A stretch of DNA of 64,000 nucleotides from Marimonas arenosa (GTDB taxonomy: Bacteria; Pseudomonadota; Alphaproteobacteria; Rhodobacterales; Rhodobacteraceae). A model generated the notes under the pieces. It did not search any database, was not told the origin of the DNA, and saw nothing but the letters and a program-made list of their open reading frames with translations. Below, in pieces: positions 46,411 through 55,281 of the stretch (position 1 is its first letter; the number at the start of each line of letters is the position of its first letter). The position numbers and the translations under genes were made by a program. Where the stretch lies: assembly GCF_030848945.1 (NCBI RefSeq), contig NZ_JANHAX010000004.1, positions 216,001-280,000 of the forward strand, read 5' to 3'.

Positions 46411-47345
46411 GGCAGCGACACGTTGACGATCTGGCCGGGTTTGAGCGCGTGCTCACCCTCGGGTCGGGCTTCGATCAGGTAAACCAGCTTCTGCCGGTTC
46501 TCGAGCGAATAGATCACCGGCGGGGTGAATTCGGGTTCGTCGGAGATATAGCTGATGCGCGCGGAGATCCCCGGGTCGCAGCCGTCGCAGCCGACCGCGA
46601 GCAGGTCACCCACAGCGACCTTGGCATAAGAGGGTTCGGGGATGTAGAGGCGCAGCTTGACGGCGCCGTCGGCCAGCGCCGAGAGCACCGGGGCGGCGGG
46701 ACCGGCGATTTCGCCTTCTTGGCGGATGACGTCAACGATAGTGACGGGCTGCGGCAGGGTCAGCCGGCGCTGGTCAAGCCGCCACTGTGCCCGTTTGCGG
46801 GCGGCTTCCGCGCCGGCGATGGCGGCGCGGGCCTGGGCGATGGCCTGAGGCCGGGCAGGCAGCTTGGCGACGGCCAGTTCAGCCGCGACCTGGGCCACCC
46901 GCGCTGCGGCGACGTTGGCGGCGGTTTCGGCGTCGTCGCGTTGGGCATCGGTCAGCACGCCGCGGTCGGCGAGCTGTATGGCACGGTCGCGGGCGCGTGC
47001 CGCTTCCGCGGCCTGGAGCCGGGCGGAGGCCAGGTTGGCCTCGATCACCTCGATCTCCTCGGGCCGCTTGCCTTCCAGAAGATCCGCCAGTCGGCTATTG
47101 GCTCCGGCGAGGTTTGCGTCGGCCTCGGCCAGTGCGATCTCGGCGTCTTCGCGCGCCATATCGACGAGGACGGCACCGGCCTCGAGGCGGTCGCCGCGCA
47201 CCACCCGAACAGCGGATATCTGGGCCGTCTCGACGGGGGCAATCAAGGTATAGTCGCCCTCGACATAACCGGTGGCGAAGGGTGGCGGCGGGGCGCAGGC
47301 GCTGAGCAGCGAGGCGATCAGGGGGAGGCTGCAGAGGACACTCAA
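46407..47345 (-). CDS. HlyD-family periplasmic adaptor lipoprotein
   Basis: A 312-residue adaptor protein with a short signal ending in a lipobox-like LLSAC (Cys about residue 17), a beta-barrel/lipoyl region (YTLIAPVETAQISAVRVVRGDRLEAG), a long alpha-hairpin (about 70-200, Ala/Arg/Glu-rich) and a C-terminal barrel. It joins the inner-membrane exporter to an outer-membrane channel, presumably TolC encoded elsewhere. It sits between the TetR regulator and the ATPase gene with 4-bp overlaps. Confidence 0.9.
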   Translation of the reverse strand: MSVLCSLPLIASLLSACAPPPPFATGYVEGDYTLIAPVETAQISAVRVVRGDRLEAGAVLVDMAREDAEIALAEADANLAGANSRLADLLEGKRPEEIEVIEANLASARLQAAEAARARDRAIQLADRGVLTDAQRDDAETAANVAAARVAQVAAELAVAKLPARPQAIAQARAAIAGAEAARKRAQWRLDQRRLTLPQPVTIVDVIRQEGEIAGPAAPVLSALADGAVKLRLYIPEPSYAKVAVGDLLAVGCDGCDPGISARISYISDEPEFTPPVIYSLENRQKLVYLIEARPEGEHALKPGQIVNVSLP

Positions 47346-47983
47346 GTGCGGCTCCTTTCGATGGCAGCGCGGAGATTGGCAATGACCGTTTCGGTGATCT
47401 GTGCGGTTTCGTCAGGCCCGATCCCGGGCCAGTTCATGCGGCGGGTGACCAGGGGCCGGGCGATGCGAAAATAGAGAAGCTGACCAATCGCTGCAAAAAC
47501 CGCGAGTTTGACCGCATCGGCCTCGGCCGGCCGGCCGGTCGCTAAGGCCCAGAGTCGGCACAGCCGGACGTGGCGGGGCAGGAGAAGGCGGGTGAAGATG
47601 AGTTCGGCGATTTCTCCGGGCTCGGTCAGTTCTCGCAGCAGGAACGGAACGAAGTCCTCGGCCTCCGGGGCGCTGTACAACATGGTGGCGAACTGGCGCA
47701 ACGTGTCTTCGATTTCGCTGAGAGCCGCTTGCGGATCCTGCGGCAAGGCGTCGGCGTCGGCCAGTGACATTCTGGATGAGACCCGGTGGGCGATGCTCTC
47801 GGCGCAGGCTTGCCGCAACCCGGCTTTACCGCCGAAATGATAGGCAATGGAGGCCACGTTGGTTTCGGCACGCCGGGCCAGTTCCCGGGTCGAGGTGCCG
47901 TCGAAGCCGCCGCGGCCGAACAGGTGCAGACCTGCGGCAATCAGCCTGGTGCGCGTGTCGGGCAGGAGGTTGGATTCGGTCAT
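47342..47983 (-). CDS. TetR-family regulator, CecR-like
   Basis: A 213-residue regulator with an N-terminal HTH (TRTRLIAAGLHLFGRGGFDG, STRELARRAETNVASIAYHF) and a CecR/DUF1956-like ligand domain. The gene order regulator-HlyD-ATPase-permease matches the E. coli cecR-ybhGFSR operon, whose regulator responds to drugs such as chloramphenicol and cefoperazone. The ATG at 47983 opens the family-like sequence; the frame extends upstream but across the operator. Its stop overlaps the HlyD start by 4 bp, so it likely autoregulates the whole operon. Confidence 0.92.
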   Translation of the reverse strand: MTESNLLPDTRTRLIAAGLHLFGRGGFDGTSTRELARRAETNVASIAYHFGGKAGLRQACAESIAHRVSSRMSLADADALPQDPQAALSEIEDTLRQFATMLYSAPEAEDFVPFLLRELTEPGEIAELIFTRLLLPRHVRLCRLWALATGRPAEADAVKLAVFAAIGQLLYFRIARPLVTRRMNWPGIGPDETAQITETVIANLRAAIERSRT

Positions 47984-47997
47984 GTAGGCAGTATTAT

Positions 47998-48009
47998 TCA
48001 AACGTTTGA
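47998..48009. promoter_or_regulatory. Palindromic operator of the TetR/HlyD/ABC operon
   Basis: TCAAACGTTTGA is a perfect 12-bp palindrome 14 bp before the TetR start, in an A/T-rich patch. The flanks extend the symmetry outward as ATTCAA/TTGAAT (47996-48015). Position and symmetry fit the binding site of the adjacent TetR-family repressor. Confidence 0.7.
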
Positions 48010-48202
48010 TTGAATCAAGCAGCGGTCGGTTTCCGACCCGGTCCGCCGCCACGGGCCTTCACGAACCCACCTGTGTGCGGTGGGGCGGGGCGGCCGGGAG
48101 ACCGGCCAGCGAAAGGGCGGGCGCAGGATTGCTGATGGGCGTTTTTGCCCATGGTGTAAGAGCATCGGCTAGCATATGTTGTCAGTAAGAGCAGGGTAGA
48201 AC

Positions 48203-50014
48203 ATGAACATGAAACGAAGCGTTCTAAGCCTTTGCATGACGGCGTGCGTTCTGATGCTTGTCACAGCCGATCCGAGCGAAGCGGTTGACCGTATCGAACT
48301 GCGTGTGGCCGGGGACGCGTCGGGAACCCTGCAGGACTTGATCGGCGCAAACTCGGTTCTGAAAGGGCTCGAGGGGCGCAGAGATGCTCTCCCGGAGGAA
48401 ATCATCGCCGCGGCGAGGAGCGATTATGCCCGCATCCTAGAGGTTCTCTATGCCGAGGGTTACTATTCTGTCGTCGTCAACATTCTGCTTGATGGGCGCG
48501 AGGCGGCGCTGATCGATCCGTTGAATCCGCCGGCCCGTATGGGCGGCGCGGTCATCGCGGTCGACCCGGGCCGGTTGTTCCGTTTCGGAAAGCTGCGTCT
48601 GGCACCGCTGGCTAGGGGCAATCCAATGCCTGGCGTCTTTGCCCCCGATGCGCCGGCGTCGGCCACGGTCGTGCGCGACGTTGCGCAAGCCGGCGTCAGG
48701 GACTGGCGGGAAGCCGGGTATGCCAAGGCCCGGATCTCTCAGCAGGCGGTGACGGCCCGCCATGGTCTGGCCCTGCTCGATGTCGATCTCGCGATTGCGC
48801 CGGGGCCGCGCGTGCGCTTCGGCGACACGGTCGTAACCGGCGAAACCAAGGTGCGCGAGCGCAACATCCGACGGATTGCCGGCCTTCCAAGTGGCGCCGT
48901 TTATAGCCCGGAGGTGGCCGAAAAGGCCGGGGCGCGGCTGCGCAAAACCGGGGCCTTCAAATCGGTTCAGGTCATCGAGGCCGAGCAGGTCGCCCCGGAC
49001 GGCCGCATGGACGTGAATATTGCCGTGGTCGACCAGAAACCGCGCCGGATCGGCGGCGGGGTGGAGTTTTCCAGTTTCGATGGGGTCACTGTGTCGGGCT
49101 ACTGGCTGCACCGTAACCTGTTGGGCGGAGCCGAGCGGTTCCGGGTGGATGCCGAAATTGCACAGATCGACAACACAGCGAATGGGATCGACTATTCCTT
49201 GACGTTCCGTCTGGAGAAACCGGCCGTCTATGGCCCGGACACGTTGTTCTTCGCCGAAGCCGGGGCCTATTACCTCGACGAGCCGGATTTCCTGGAAGAA
49301 AAGGCCGAACTGACCTTCGGGGTTTCGCGCATGTTCAACGACAGGCTCAGCGGGGAACTTGGCATCGGTTTCAACTTCCTGCGGATTACCGACCGTTACG
49401 CGGTCCCGGAAACAACGCGTGAGCTGCGTGTCGTCAGTTTTCCGACGGCCCTGACCTTCGACACGCGTGACGATCCGCTCAATGCCGGGCAGGGGGTCTA
49501 TCTACGTGCCGATCTGGCACCGTTTTTCGAGACGACCCAGTCGCAAGCCGCTTTGCATTTGAAAGTCGATGGACGAACCTATCGCAGGCTTGGTGGAAGC
49601 GGGACGACTGTCGCGGCCGGTCGAGTGCAACTGGGCGCGCTCTTTGGGCTGAGCGCGACAAGCGCCCCGCCGGAAGCCCTGTTCTATTCCGGCGGTGGCG
49701 GCACTGTGCGCGGTCAGCCCTACAAGTCGCTCGCCGCCGACTATGGCGGGGTCACGCTGGGTGGGCGCAGCTTCGCGGCGCTGTCGGGCGAGTTGCGATT
49801 TCCGGTCAGCAGACGGTTCGGGCTGGTGGCCTTTGCCGACGCCGGGTTCGTGAGCGGCGGCCTGTTCGACAATGGCGACTGGCACGCTGGCGCCGGGCTC
49901 GGGGTGCGTTACAGGACGCCGGTCGGCCCGATCCGGTTCGACGTGGCGGGACCGGTGGCTGGGTCCACGGGAAGCGGCGTGCAGTTCTATGTCGGCATCG
50001 GGCAGGCATTCTGA
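48203..50014 (+). CDS. tamA: Outer-membrane translocation and assembly protein TamA
   Basis: A 603-residue Omp85-family protein: a signal peptide (about 1-27), three POTRA-like domains (about 30-260; the third with RFGDTVVTGETKVRERNIRR and ADGRMDVN-like strands) and a C-terminal 16-strand barrel ending QFYVGIGQAF with a terminal Phe. The conserved lid/loop-6 region is near GGGGTVRGQPYKS (the VRGY/F motif). It cooperates with TamB in inserting outer-membrane proteins or moving lipids. The stop overlaps the tamB start by 1 bp. Confidence 0.95.
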   Translation: MNMKRSVLSLCMTACVLMLVTADPSEAVDRIELRVAGDASGTLQDLIGANSVLKGLEGRRDALPEEIIAAARSDYARILEVLYAEGYYSVVVNILLDGREAALIDPLNPPARMGGAVIAVDPGRLFRFGKLRLAPLARGNPMPGVFAPDAPASATVVRDVAQAGVRDWREAGYAKARISQQAVTARHGLALLDVDLAIAPGPRVRFGDTVVTGETKVRERNIRRIAGLPSGAVYSPEVAEKAGARLRKTGAFKSVQVIEAEQVAPDGRMDVNIAVVDQKPRRIGGGVEFSSFDGVTVSGYWLHRNLLGGAERFRVDAEIAQIDNTANGIDYSLTFRLEKPAVYGPDTLFFAEAGAYYLDEPDFLEEKAELTFGVSRMFNDRLSGELGIGFNFLRITDRYAVPETTRELRVVSFPTALTFDTRDDPLNAGQGVYLRADLAPFFETTQSQAALHLKVDGRTYRRLGGSGTTVAAGRVQLGALFGLSATSAPPEALFYSGGGGTVRGQPYKSLAADYGGVTLGGRSFAALSGELRFPVSRRFGLVAFADAGFVSGGLFDNGDWHAGAGLGVRYRTPVGPIRFDVAGPVAGSTGSGVQFYVGIGQAF

Positions 50015-53000
50015 TGCGGGTCCTGGTTCTTCTTGTGCTGCTTCTGGTGCCGGTTTCGGCACTGGCCCAACAGGAGCAAAGCGATCGCGGTTATGTCCAA
50101 GGGTTGCTCGAGGACGCGCTGTCCGCACCCGGGCGCACGGTACGCCTGGAGGGGTTTGAAGGGGCGCTGAGCTCGCGGGCCACCATCAAGCAGGTGACCG
50201 TCACCGATCCGAAGGGCCTCTGGTTGACTGCCAGCGATCTGGTGCTGAGCTGGAATCGTGCCGCGCTTCTGCGTGGGCGGATCGAGATTGCCGAGATCAC
50301 CATTGGCCGTATCAACCTGCCGCGCCGCGCCGCCACCGCCGAGCCGGCCTTGCCGAAACCGGAAGCCCGCGGCGCCTTTGCTCTGCCCGAGCTTCCGGTG
50401 TCGGTCGATATCGCCAAGATGCAGATCAAGGAGGCGGTGCTGGGCAAAGCCCTGTTCGGCGAGGCGGCCCGGGTGTCGTTTGCCGGCAAGGCCAACCTCG
50501 AAGGCGGTGCGGGCACCGCGACGCTCGAGATCCGGCGCCTCGACAAGACCGGGCAGTTCCGCCTTGCCGGCGGGTTCGATAACGCGACGCGGGTGCTGGC
50601 GCTCGATCTCGGCCTTGCGGAACCGGCCGGCGGCATTGCTGCGAACCTGCTCAACCTGCCTGGCAAGCCGTCGATCGCGCTGACGGTCCGGGGCGAGGAC
50701 CCGATCAGCGCCTTCCGGTCGGTCGTCCGGCTGGCGACCGATGGGCAGGACCGATTGACGGGCGGTGTCACCCTGACCACCGATGGCGATGGAGCGACGC
50801 GCTTTGCCGCCGCGTTGGGGGGCGATCTGGCGCCGGTTCTGGCGCCGGAATTCGCCGAATTCCTGGGTGACGATCTGCAGCTCGTGGCAGACGGCCGGCG
50901 CGGGCTGGACGGCGGTTTCGTGCTCGACCGTCTGCGCCTAGACACGGCGGCTGTGCGGATCGACGGCGCTGCAGAGATCACTGCCGAGGGCTGGCCCCAG
51001 AGCTTCGTGCTGGACGGACGGATCACGCCGCCCGTCAACGAACGGGTGGTCTTGCCGTTGCCCGGCCCGCGCAGCGCCATCCGCGCGGCCAGTTTCAAGG
51101 CGACGTTCGACGCCGACGAAGGCGAGGCGTGGCAGATTGACGGGCGTGCGGAGGGGCTGGTTCAGGACGGGTTCGCGATCGGGGCGATACGGTTTTCCGG
51201 CGACGGTGCGATCCTGCGGCAGGCACGGAGCATTTCCGGCGTTCTGCAAATGGCTCTCGACGGGATAGCGCCGGCCGATCCGGGCCTGGCGCAGGCGATT
51301 GGCGGGAGTTTGCGGGGCGGTCTCGCCTTCGGCTGGGCCGAAGGCACGCCGCTTCGGATGCGCGACATCGCGCTGACCGGGCCGGACTATGGTCTGTCCG
51401 GCGTCGTGTCGGTGAGTGGCCTGACCGGCACCGGGGCGCTGACCGTCGTGCCGGACGTGGTGCTTCGGGCGCGCGATCTGGCGCGGTTTGCAAAGCTGGC
51501 CCGGGCCGATCTGACCGGCGGCGCCGAGCTGGCGATTACCGGACGGGCCGAGCCCCTGACCGGAAACTTGGCGTTGCGGTTTAACGGGCAGACACAGAAC
51601 CTTGCGGCCGGCATCGCCCGGCTCGATCCGCTGTTGGCCGGGGTCGGGAAACTGACCCTTGGTTTGGAACGCGACGTCAACGGAACGCGCCTCGTCCCGT
51701 TTGTCATCACCACCGAACATGCCCGTATCGACCTAGCGGCCGATCTGCGCAGCCGGGGCAGCTCGGTGAGCATCAAGGCCGCCGTGGCCGAGTTGGGCCG
51801 GATTCTGCCGGACATGCCTGGGGAGGCGGAGCTCATCGTGACCGCGCGGCAGGACGGGCAAGGGTGGGCGGTCGAGGCGGAGGCGGACCTGCCTGGCGAG
51901 ACACGCGCTGCCTTCGACGGGATGATCGACAGCGATCTGCGCACCCGGCTGACGGCGCGGGGCCGGCTCGATGCCGAAATTGAGAACCTGTCCGGGTTTT
52001 CCGGCCTGGTCGGACGGCGGCTCTCGGGTTCGGCCAGCATGTCCTCCGAGGGGGAGGCCGACCTGTTGACCGGGGCGTTCGATATCCAGGCCAATGGCCG
52101 GACGCAGGCGCTGGACATCGGCATACCGACCATCGCGCCGCTGTTGCGCGGGGCTACGCAATTCTCGCTGTCCGCGGAACGTGAGGCCCAAGGAGCGCTG
52201 CGGCTGCACAACTTGGCACTGAACTCGCCGGGGCTGGAGGCGGCGGCGCAGGGACGGCTTGCGGCGGGAGAGCAAACGGTCGACTACCGGGTGGCGCTGA
52301 GCAACCTGGCGGTGCTGATCCCGGATTTGCCCGGTCCGGCGGGCCTGAACGGCACGGCCACTCTGCGCGGCGGCGATTGGGTCGTCGATGCCAAGGGATA
52401 CGGCCCCGGTGGGATTGCCTTCGATGCGGTCGGGCAGGTGGCCGGGACCGGGGCCCGGATAGACGGGCGTGTGAGCGGGCAGGTGCCACTGGCGCTGGCC
52501 AACGCGCGACTGCGGGGGCAGGCACTTTCTGGGCTGGCGCAGGTCGATCTGGCGATCAACGGCGCTCCGGCGCTGCGCTCGCTGACGGGGCGGGTAACGG
52601 TAAATGACGCGCGTTTTGCCGACCCGGCGCTGAACCTGGCGCTCAACCGGATCCGCGGTCAGGCCGAGCTTGCCAACGGCCAGGCGCAGCTTGCGCTCGA
52701 CGCCGATGTCTCGAGCGGCGGGCGGGTCCGGGTGAGTGGACCGGTTTCTCTTGCGGCGCCTTACAATGCGGCGTTCGAGGTAGGGCTGGTTGATGTGACC
52801 TTGCGCGACACGACGCTTTTTGAAGCCAATCTCTCGGGCCGTGTCAGCGTCGATGGTCCGCTGCGGGGCGGGGCCCGGATCGGCGGTGTGATCGATGTCG
52901 CGACCGCGGAACTGCAGATCCCGCAATTCGGCCCGTCTTATTCTGCGCTCGACGGTTTGCGCCATCTCAATCCCTCGCCGGCCGTCCGGCGCACGCTGCA

Positions 53001-53742
53001 TTATTCCGGTCTCGATCAGGCGGCGACCTCGGGCGCGCGTTTGCCTGGATTTCCGCTGGACCTTCTGATCCGGGCGCCGAACCGGGTGTTCGTGCGCGGA
53101 CGCGGTCTTGACGCCGAGCTGGGCGGTACACTGCGGCTGACCGGCACGACCAGCGATATCGTCCCGGTTGGCCGGTTCGAGTTGATCCGCGGGCGGCTCG
53201 ACGTGTTGACGCGGCGGCTGGTGTTGACCGAGGGCAGCGTGCGGATGCGCGGCAGTTTTGACCCTGTGATCTCCTTCGCTGCGACATCGCAGGTCGAGGA
53301 TTTGGCGGTCTCGCTGCGGCTTGACGGCGTGGCCTCGGCACCTGAATTGACCGTGACGTCGGTGCCGGAACTGCCGCAGGAGGAGGCGCTGTCATTCTTC
53401 CTGTTCGGACGGGACGCGACGGGGATCTCGCCCTTCCAGGCCATCCAGTTGGCCGCCGCGATCCGGACGCTGTCGGGGCAGGGCGGTATTGGGCTCACCG
53501 GGCAGTTGCGGCAGTCGCTGGGCGTCGACGAGCTAGATTTCGGCACCGACGCCGAGGGGACCGCCCAGGCCCGGGTCGGTAAGTATATTTCGGAAAAGAT
53601 CTATACCGACGTGACCGTGAAAAGCGATGGCACCAGCCAGATCAACCTCAATCTCGAGATCAGTCCGACGGTGAAGATGCGCGGACGCCTGGGCAGCGAC
53701 GGCGACAGCGGTATCGGTGTGTTCTACGAACGGGACTATTGA
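50014..53742 (+). CDS. tamB: Translocation and assembly module protein TamB
   Basis: A 1242-residue AsmA/TamB-family protein with an N-terminal signal/anchor (about 1-18), a very long run of beta-strand-rich repeats forming the expected groove across the periplasm, and the C-terminal DUF490 domain (about 900-1242) with PLDLLIRAPNRVFVRGRGLD, RGRLDVLTRRLVLTEG, EALSFFLFGRDATG and the ending VFYERDY. It bridges inner and outer membranes, probably moving phospholipids or substrates with TamA. It is somewhat shorter than the enterobacterial protein. Single transcript with tamA. Confidence 0.95.
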   Translation: MRVLVLLVLLLVPVSALAQQEQSDRGYVQGLLEDALSAPGRTVRLEGFEGALSSRATIKQVTVTDPKGLWLTASDLVLSWNRAALLRGRIEIAEITIGRINLPRRAATAEPALPKPEARGAFALPELPVSVDIAKMQIKEAVLGKALFGEAARVSFAGKANLEGGAGTATLEIRRLDKTGQFRLAGGFDNATRVLALDLGLAEPAGGIAANLLNLPGKPSIALTVRGEDPISAFRSVVRLATDGQDRLTGGVTLTTDGDGATRFAAALGGDLAPVLAPEFAEFLGDDLQLVADGRRGLDGGFVLDRLRLDTAAVRIDGAAEITAEGWPQSFVLDGRITPPVNERVVLPLPGPRSAIRAASFKATFDADEGEAWQIDGRAEGLVQDGFAIGAIRFSGDGAILRQARSISGVLQMALDGIAPADPGLAQAIGGSLRGGLAFGWAEGTPLRMRDIALTGPDYGLSGVVSVSGLTGTGALTVVPDVVLRARDLARFAKLARADLTGGAELAITGRAEPLTGNLALRFNGQTQNLAAGIARLDPLLAGVGKLTLGLERDVNGTRLVPFVITTEHARIDLAADLRSRGSSVSIKAAVAELGRILPDMPGEAELIVTARQDGQGWAVEAEADLPGETRAAFDGMIDSDLRTRLTARGRLDAEIENLSGFSGLVGRRLSGSASMSSEGEADLLTGAFDIQANGRTQALDIGIPTIAPLLRGATQFSLSAEREAQGALRLHNLALNSPGLEAAAQGRLAAGEQTVDYRVALSNLAVLIPDLPGPAGLNGTATLRGGDWVVDAKGYGPGGIAFDAVGQVAGTGARIDGRVSGQVPLALANARLRGQALSGLAQVDLAINGAPALRSLTGRVTVNDARFADPALNLALNRIRGQAELANGQAQLALDADVSSGGRVRVSGPVSLAAPYNAAFEVGLVDVTLRDTTLFEANLSGRVSVDGPLRGGARIGGVIDVATAELQIPQFGPSYSALDGLRHLNPSPAVRRTLHYSGLDQAATSGARLPGFPLDLLIRAPNRVFVRGRGLDAELGGTLRLTGTTSDIVPVGRFELIRGRLDVLTRRLVLTEGSVRMRGSFDPVISFAATSQVEDLAVSLRLDGVASAPELTVTSVPELPQEEALSFFLFGRDATGISPFQAIQLAAAIRTLSGQGGIGLTGQLRQSLGVDELDFGTDAEGTAQARVGKYISEKIYTDVTVKSDGTSQINLNLEISPTVKMRGRLGSDGDSGIGVFYERDY

Positions 53743-53743
53743 C

Positions 53744-53917
53744 CCTAGTTTAGGACTAGGACGACCAGACTTCAGCGGTTGCCGAGGCTCGTCCGGCGGA
53801 ACGTAGACGTGTCGCGGTCATTTGGCGGTCAGCAGGCACCGCAGGGGCGCTTGTTCTCGGCAGGCCGGACCTGAGAGCGACGCCAAACAGACGCTGTCAC
53901 GCGTCAAATCACGTGAC
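53744..53917. terminator. Hairpins behind tamB
   Basis: CCTAGT-TTAGG-ACTAGG (53744-53760) begins right after the tamB stop and may be the terminator, without an obvious T-run. A second inverted repeat, GTCACG/CGTGAC (53896-53901 and 53912-53917), lies 118 bp before the TRAP receptor start and could be an operator. No gene lies in the 292-bp gap. Confidence 0.4.
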
Positions 53918-54034
53918 GTCAGAGCCGGTTCCGGGCTGCTTGAGATTGACTCGCGGCCGGTGCCCGCCTGACACTTGCTCAGAAAAAATGACGTGGGACA
54001 CCCGCGCGGCATTTTCAATCAGGGAGGACTGAAC

Positions 54035-55192
54035 ATGCGTTTGATGACAATCACAGCTTTTTTGGGACTGGCGGCTGCTCCGGTTGCGGCCGATGTCGAT
54101 CTGCCCAAGCAACTGGCCTGGACGGCCTACGGCACCGGCTCGGCGGGCTATAACCAGTCGGTGGCCATTGGCGCCGCGCTTCAGGAAGCCACCGGTGTGA
54201 ACCTGCGGGTTCTGCCCGGCAAGAATGACATCGCCCGAACCGAGCCGTTGCGCCAGGGCAAGGTACAGTTCTCGGCCAATGGCGTCGGCGGCTCGTTCAT
54301 GGCCCAGGAAGGCGTGTTCCAGTTCGGCGCCGAAAACTGGGGGCCGCAGCCGGTACGGGTGTTGGCCGCCAACAACGGCGGCACCGTGGGGCTGGCCATG
54401 GCCGTGGCAGCCGAAGCCTGCGAAAAGGCCGGCAAGCCGAAATGCGAAGGCTTCACCTATGCTGATCTCAAGGGCCTGCGGGTGAGCTGGGTGAAAGGCG
54501 CGCCGGCGCTGAACGTCAACAACGAAGCCTATCTTGCCTATGGCGGACTGACCTGGGACGATGTTGAGAGGGTTGAGTTTGGCGGATTTGGCGACAGCTG
54601 GAAGGGCATGATCGACGGCACCACCGATGCGGCATTCGCCTCGACCAACTCGGGCCGCGCTTATGAAGCGGCGTCGGGGCCGCGCGGGGTCTTCTGGCCG
54701 CCGATTGACCCCAACAACACCGAGGGTCTGGACCGGATGACGGCGATTGCGCCGTTTTTCTCGCCGATGACGGCCAAGGTCGGCGCCACGATCGACGGCA
54801 CCGACGGGACGCCGACCGCCGGCTATGCCTATCCGGTGCTGATGACTTATGCCGAACAGGACGCCGAACTGACCTACAATATGACCAAGGCGATGCACGA
54901 GTTCTTCGAAGCCTATAAGGACAAGGCTCCGGGTATCAACGGCTGGGCGCTGGACAAGCAGAACTTCCAGTGGGTGGCACCCTATCATGACGGAGCGATC
55001 CGCTATTACAAGGAAATCGGCAAGTGGAGCGATGCCGATCAGGCCCATAACGACAACCTGGTCGCCCGCCAGGCCGCGTTGATGAAGGCCTGGGAAGAAC
55101 TCAAGGCAGAAAACCCCGAGAACTGGGAAGAGGCTTGGGATGCCAAGCGTCGCGAAGCGCTGAAGGCCGGCGGGTTCGCAGCGGTCTTCTGA
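54035..55192 (+). CDS. TAXI-family TRAP transporter solute-binding protein
   Basis: A 385-residue periplasmic receptor: signal peptide (about 1-19), then QLAWTAYGTGSAGYNQSVAI and GAALQEATGVNLRVLPG, the TAXI ligand-binding region, and GLRVSWVKGAPALNVNNEA. It captures a solute, probably a carboxylate, for the fused permease encoded downstream. The ATG at 54035 follows AGGGAGGA; residues upstream are not signal-like. It is longer than many TAXI proteins (about 320). Confidence 0.93.
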   Translation: MRLMTITAFLGLAAAPVAADVDLPKQLAWTAYGTGSAGYNQSVAIGAALQEATGVNLRVLPGKNDIARTEPLRQGKVQFSANGVGGSFMAQEGVFQFGAENWGPQPVRVLAANNGGTVGLAMAVAAEACEKAGKPKCEGFTYADLKGLRVSWVKGAPALNVNNEAYLAYGGLTWDDVERVEFGGFGDSWKGMIDGTTDAAFASTNSGRAYEAASGPRGVFWPPIDPNNTEGLDRMTAIAPFFSPMTAKVGATIDGTDGTPTAGYAYPVLMTYAEQDAELTYNMTKAMHEFFEAYKDKAPGINGWALDKQNFQWVAPYHDGAIRYYKEIGKWSDADQAHNDNLVARQAALMKAWEELKAENPENWEEAWDAKRREALKAGGFAAVF

Positions 55193-55209
55193 ACCTGATC
55201 TGAACCCAG

Positions 55210-55265
55210 CGGGCGGACCCGGACGCGGCCCGCCCGGCACCTGGACCGCCCGGCCCGGCCGGGCC
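55210..55265. promoter_or_regulatory. GC-rich hairpins between TRAP receptor and permease genes
   Basis: CGGGCGG (55210-55216) pairs with CCGCCCG (55230-55236), and GGCCCGGCCGGGCC (55252-55265) is a perfect palindrome, both in the 89-bp gap. Such stems between a binding-protein gene and its permease often protect the upstream mRNA so that more receptor than permease is made; this role is inferred. Confidence 0.5.
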
Positions 55266-55281
55266 TGCAAACGGGCATCCC

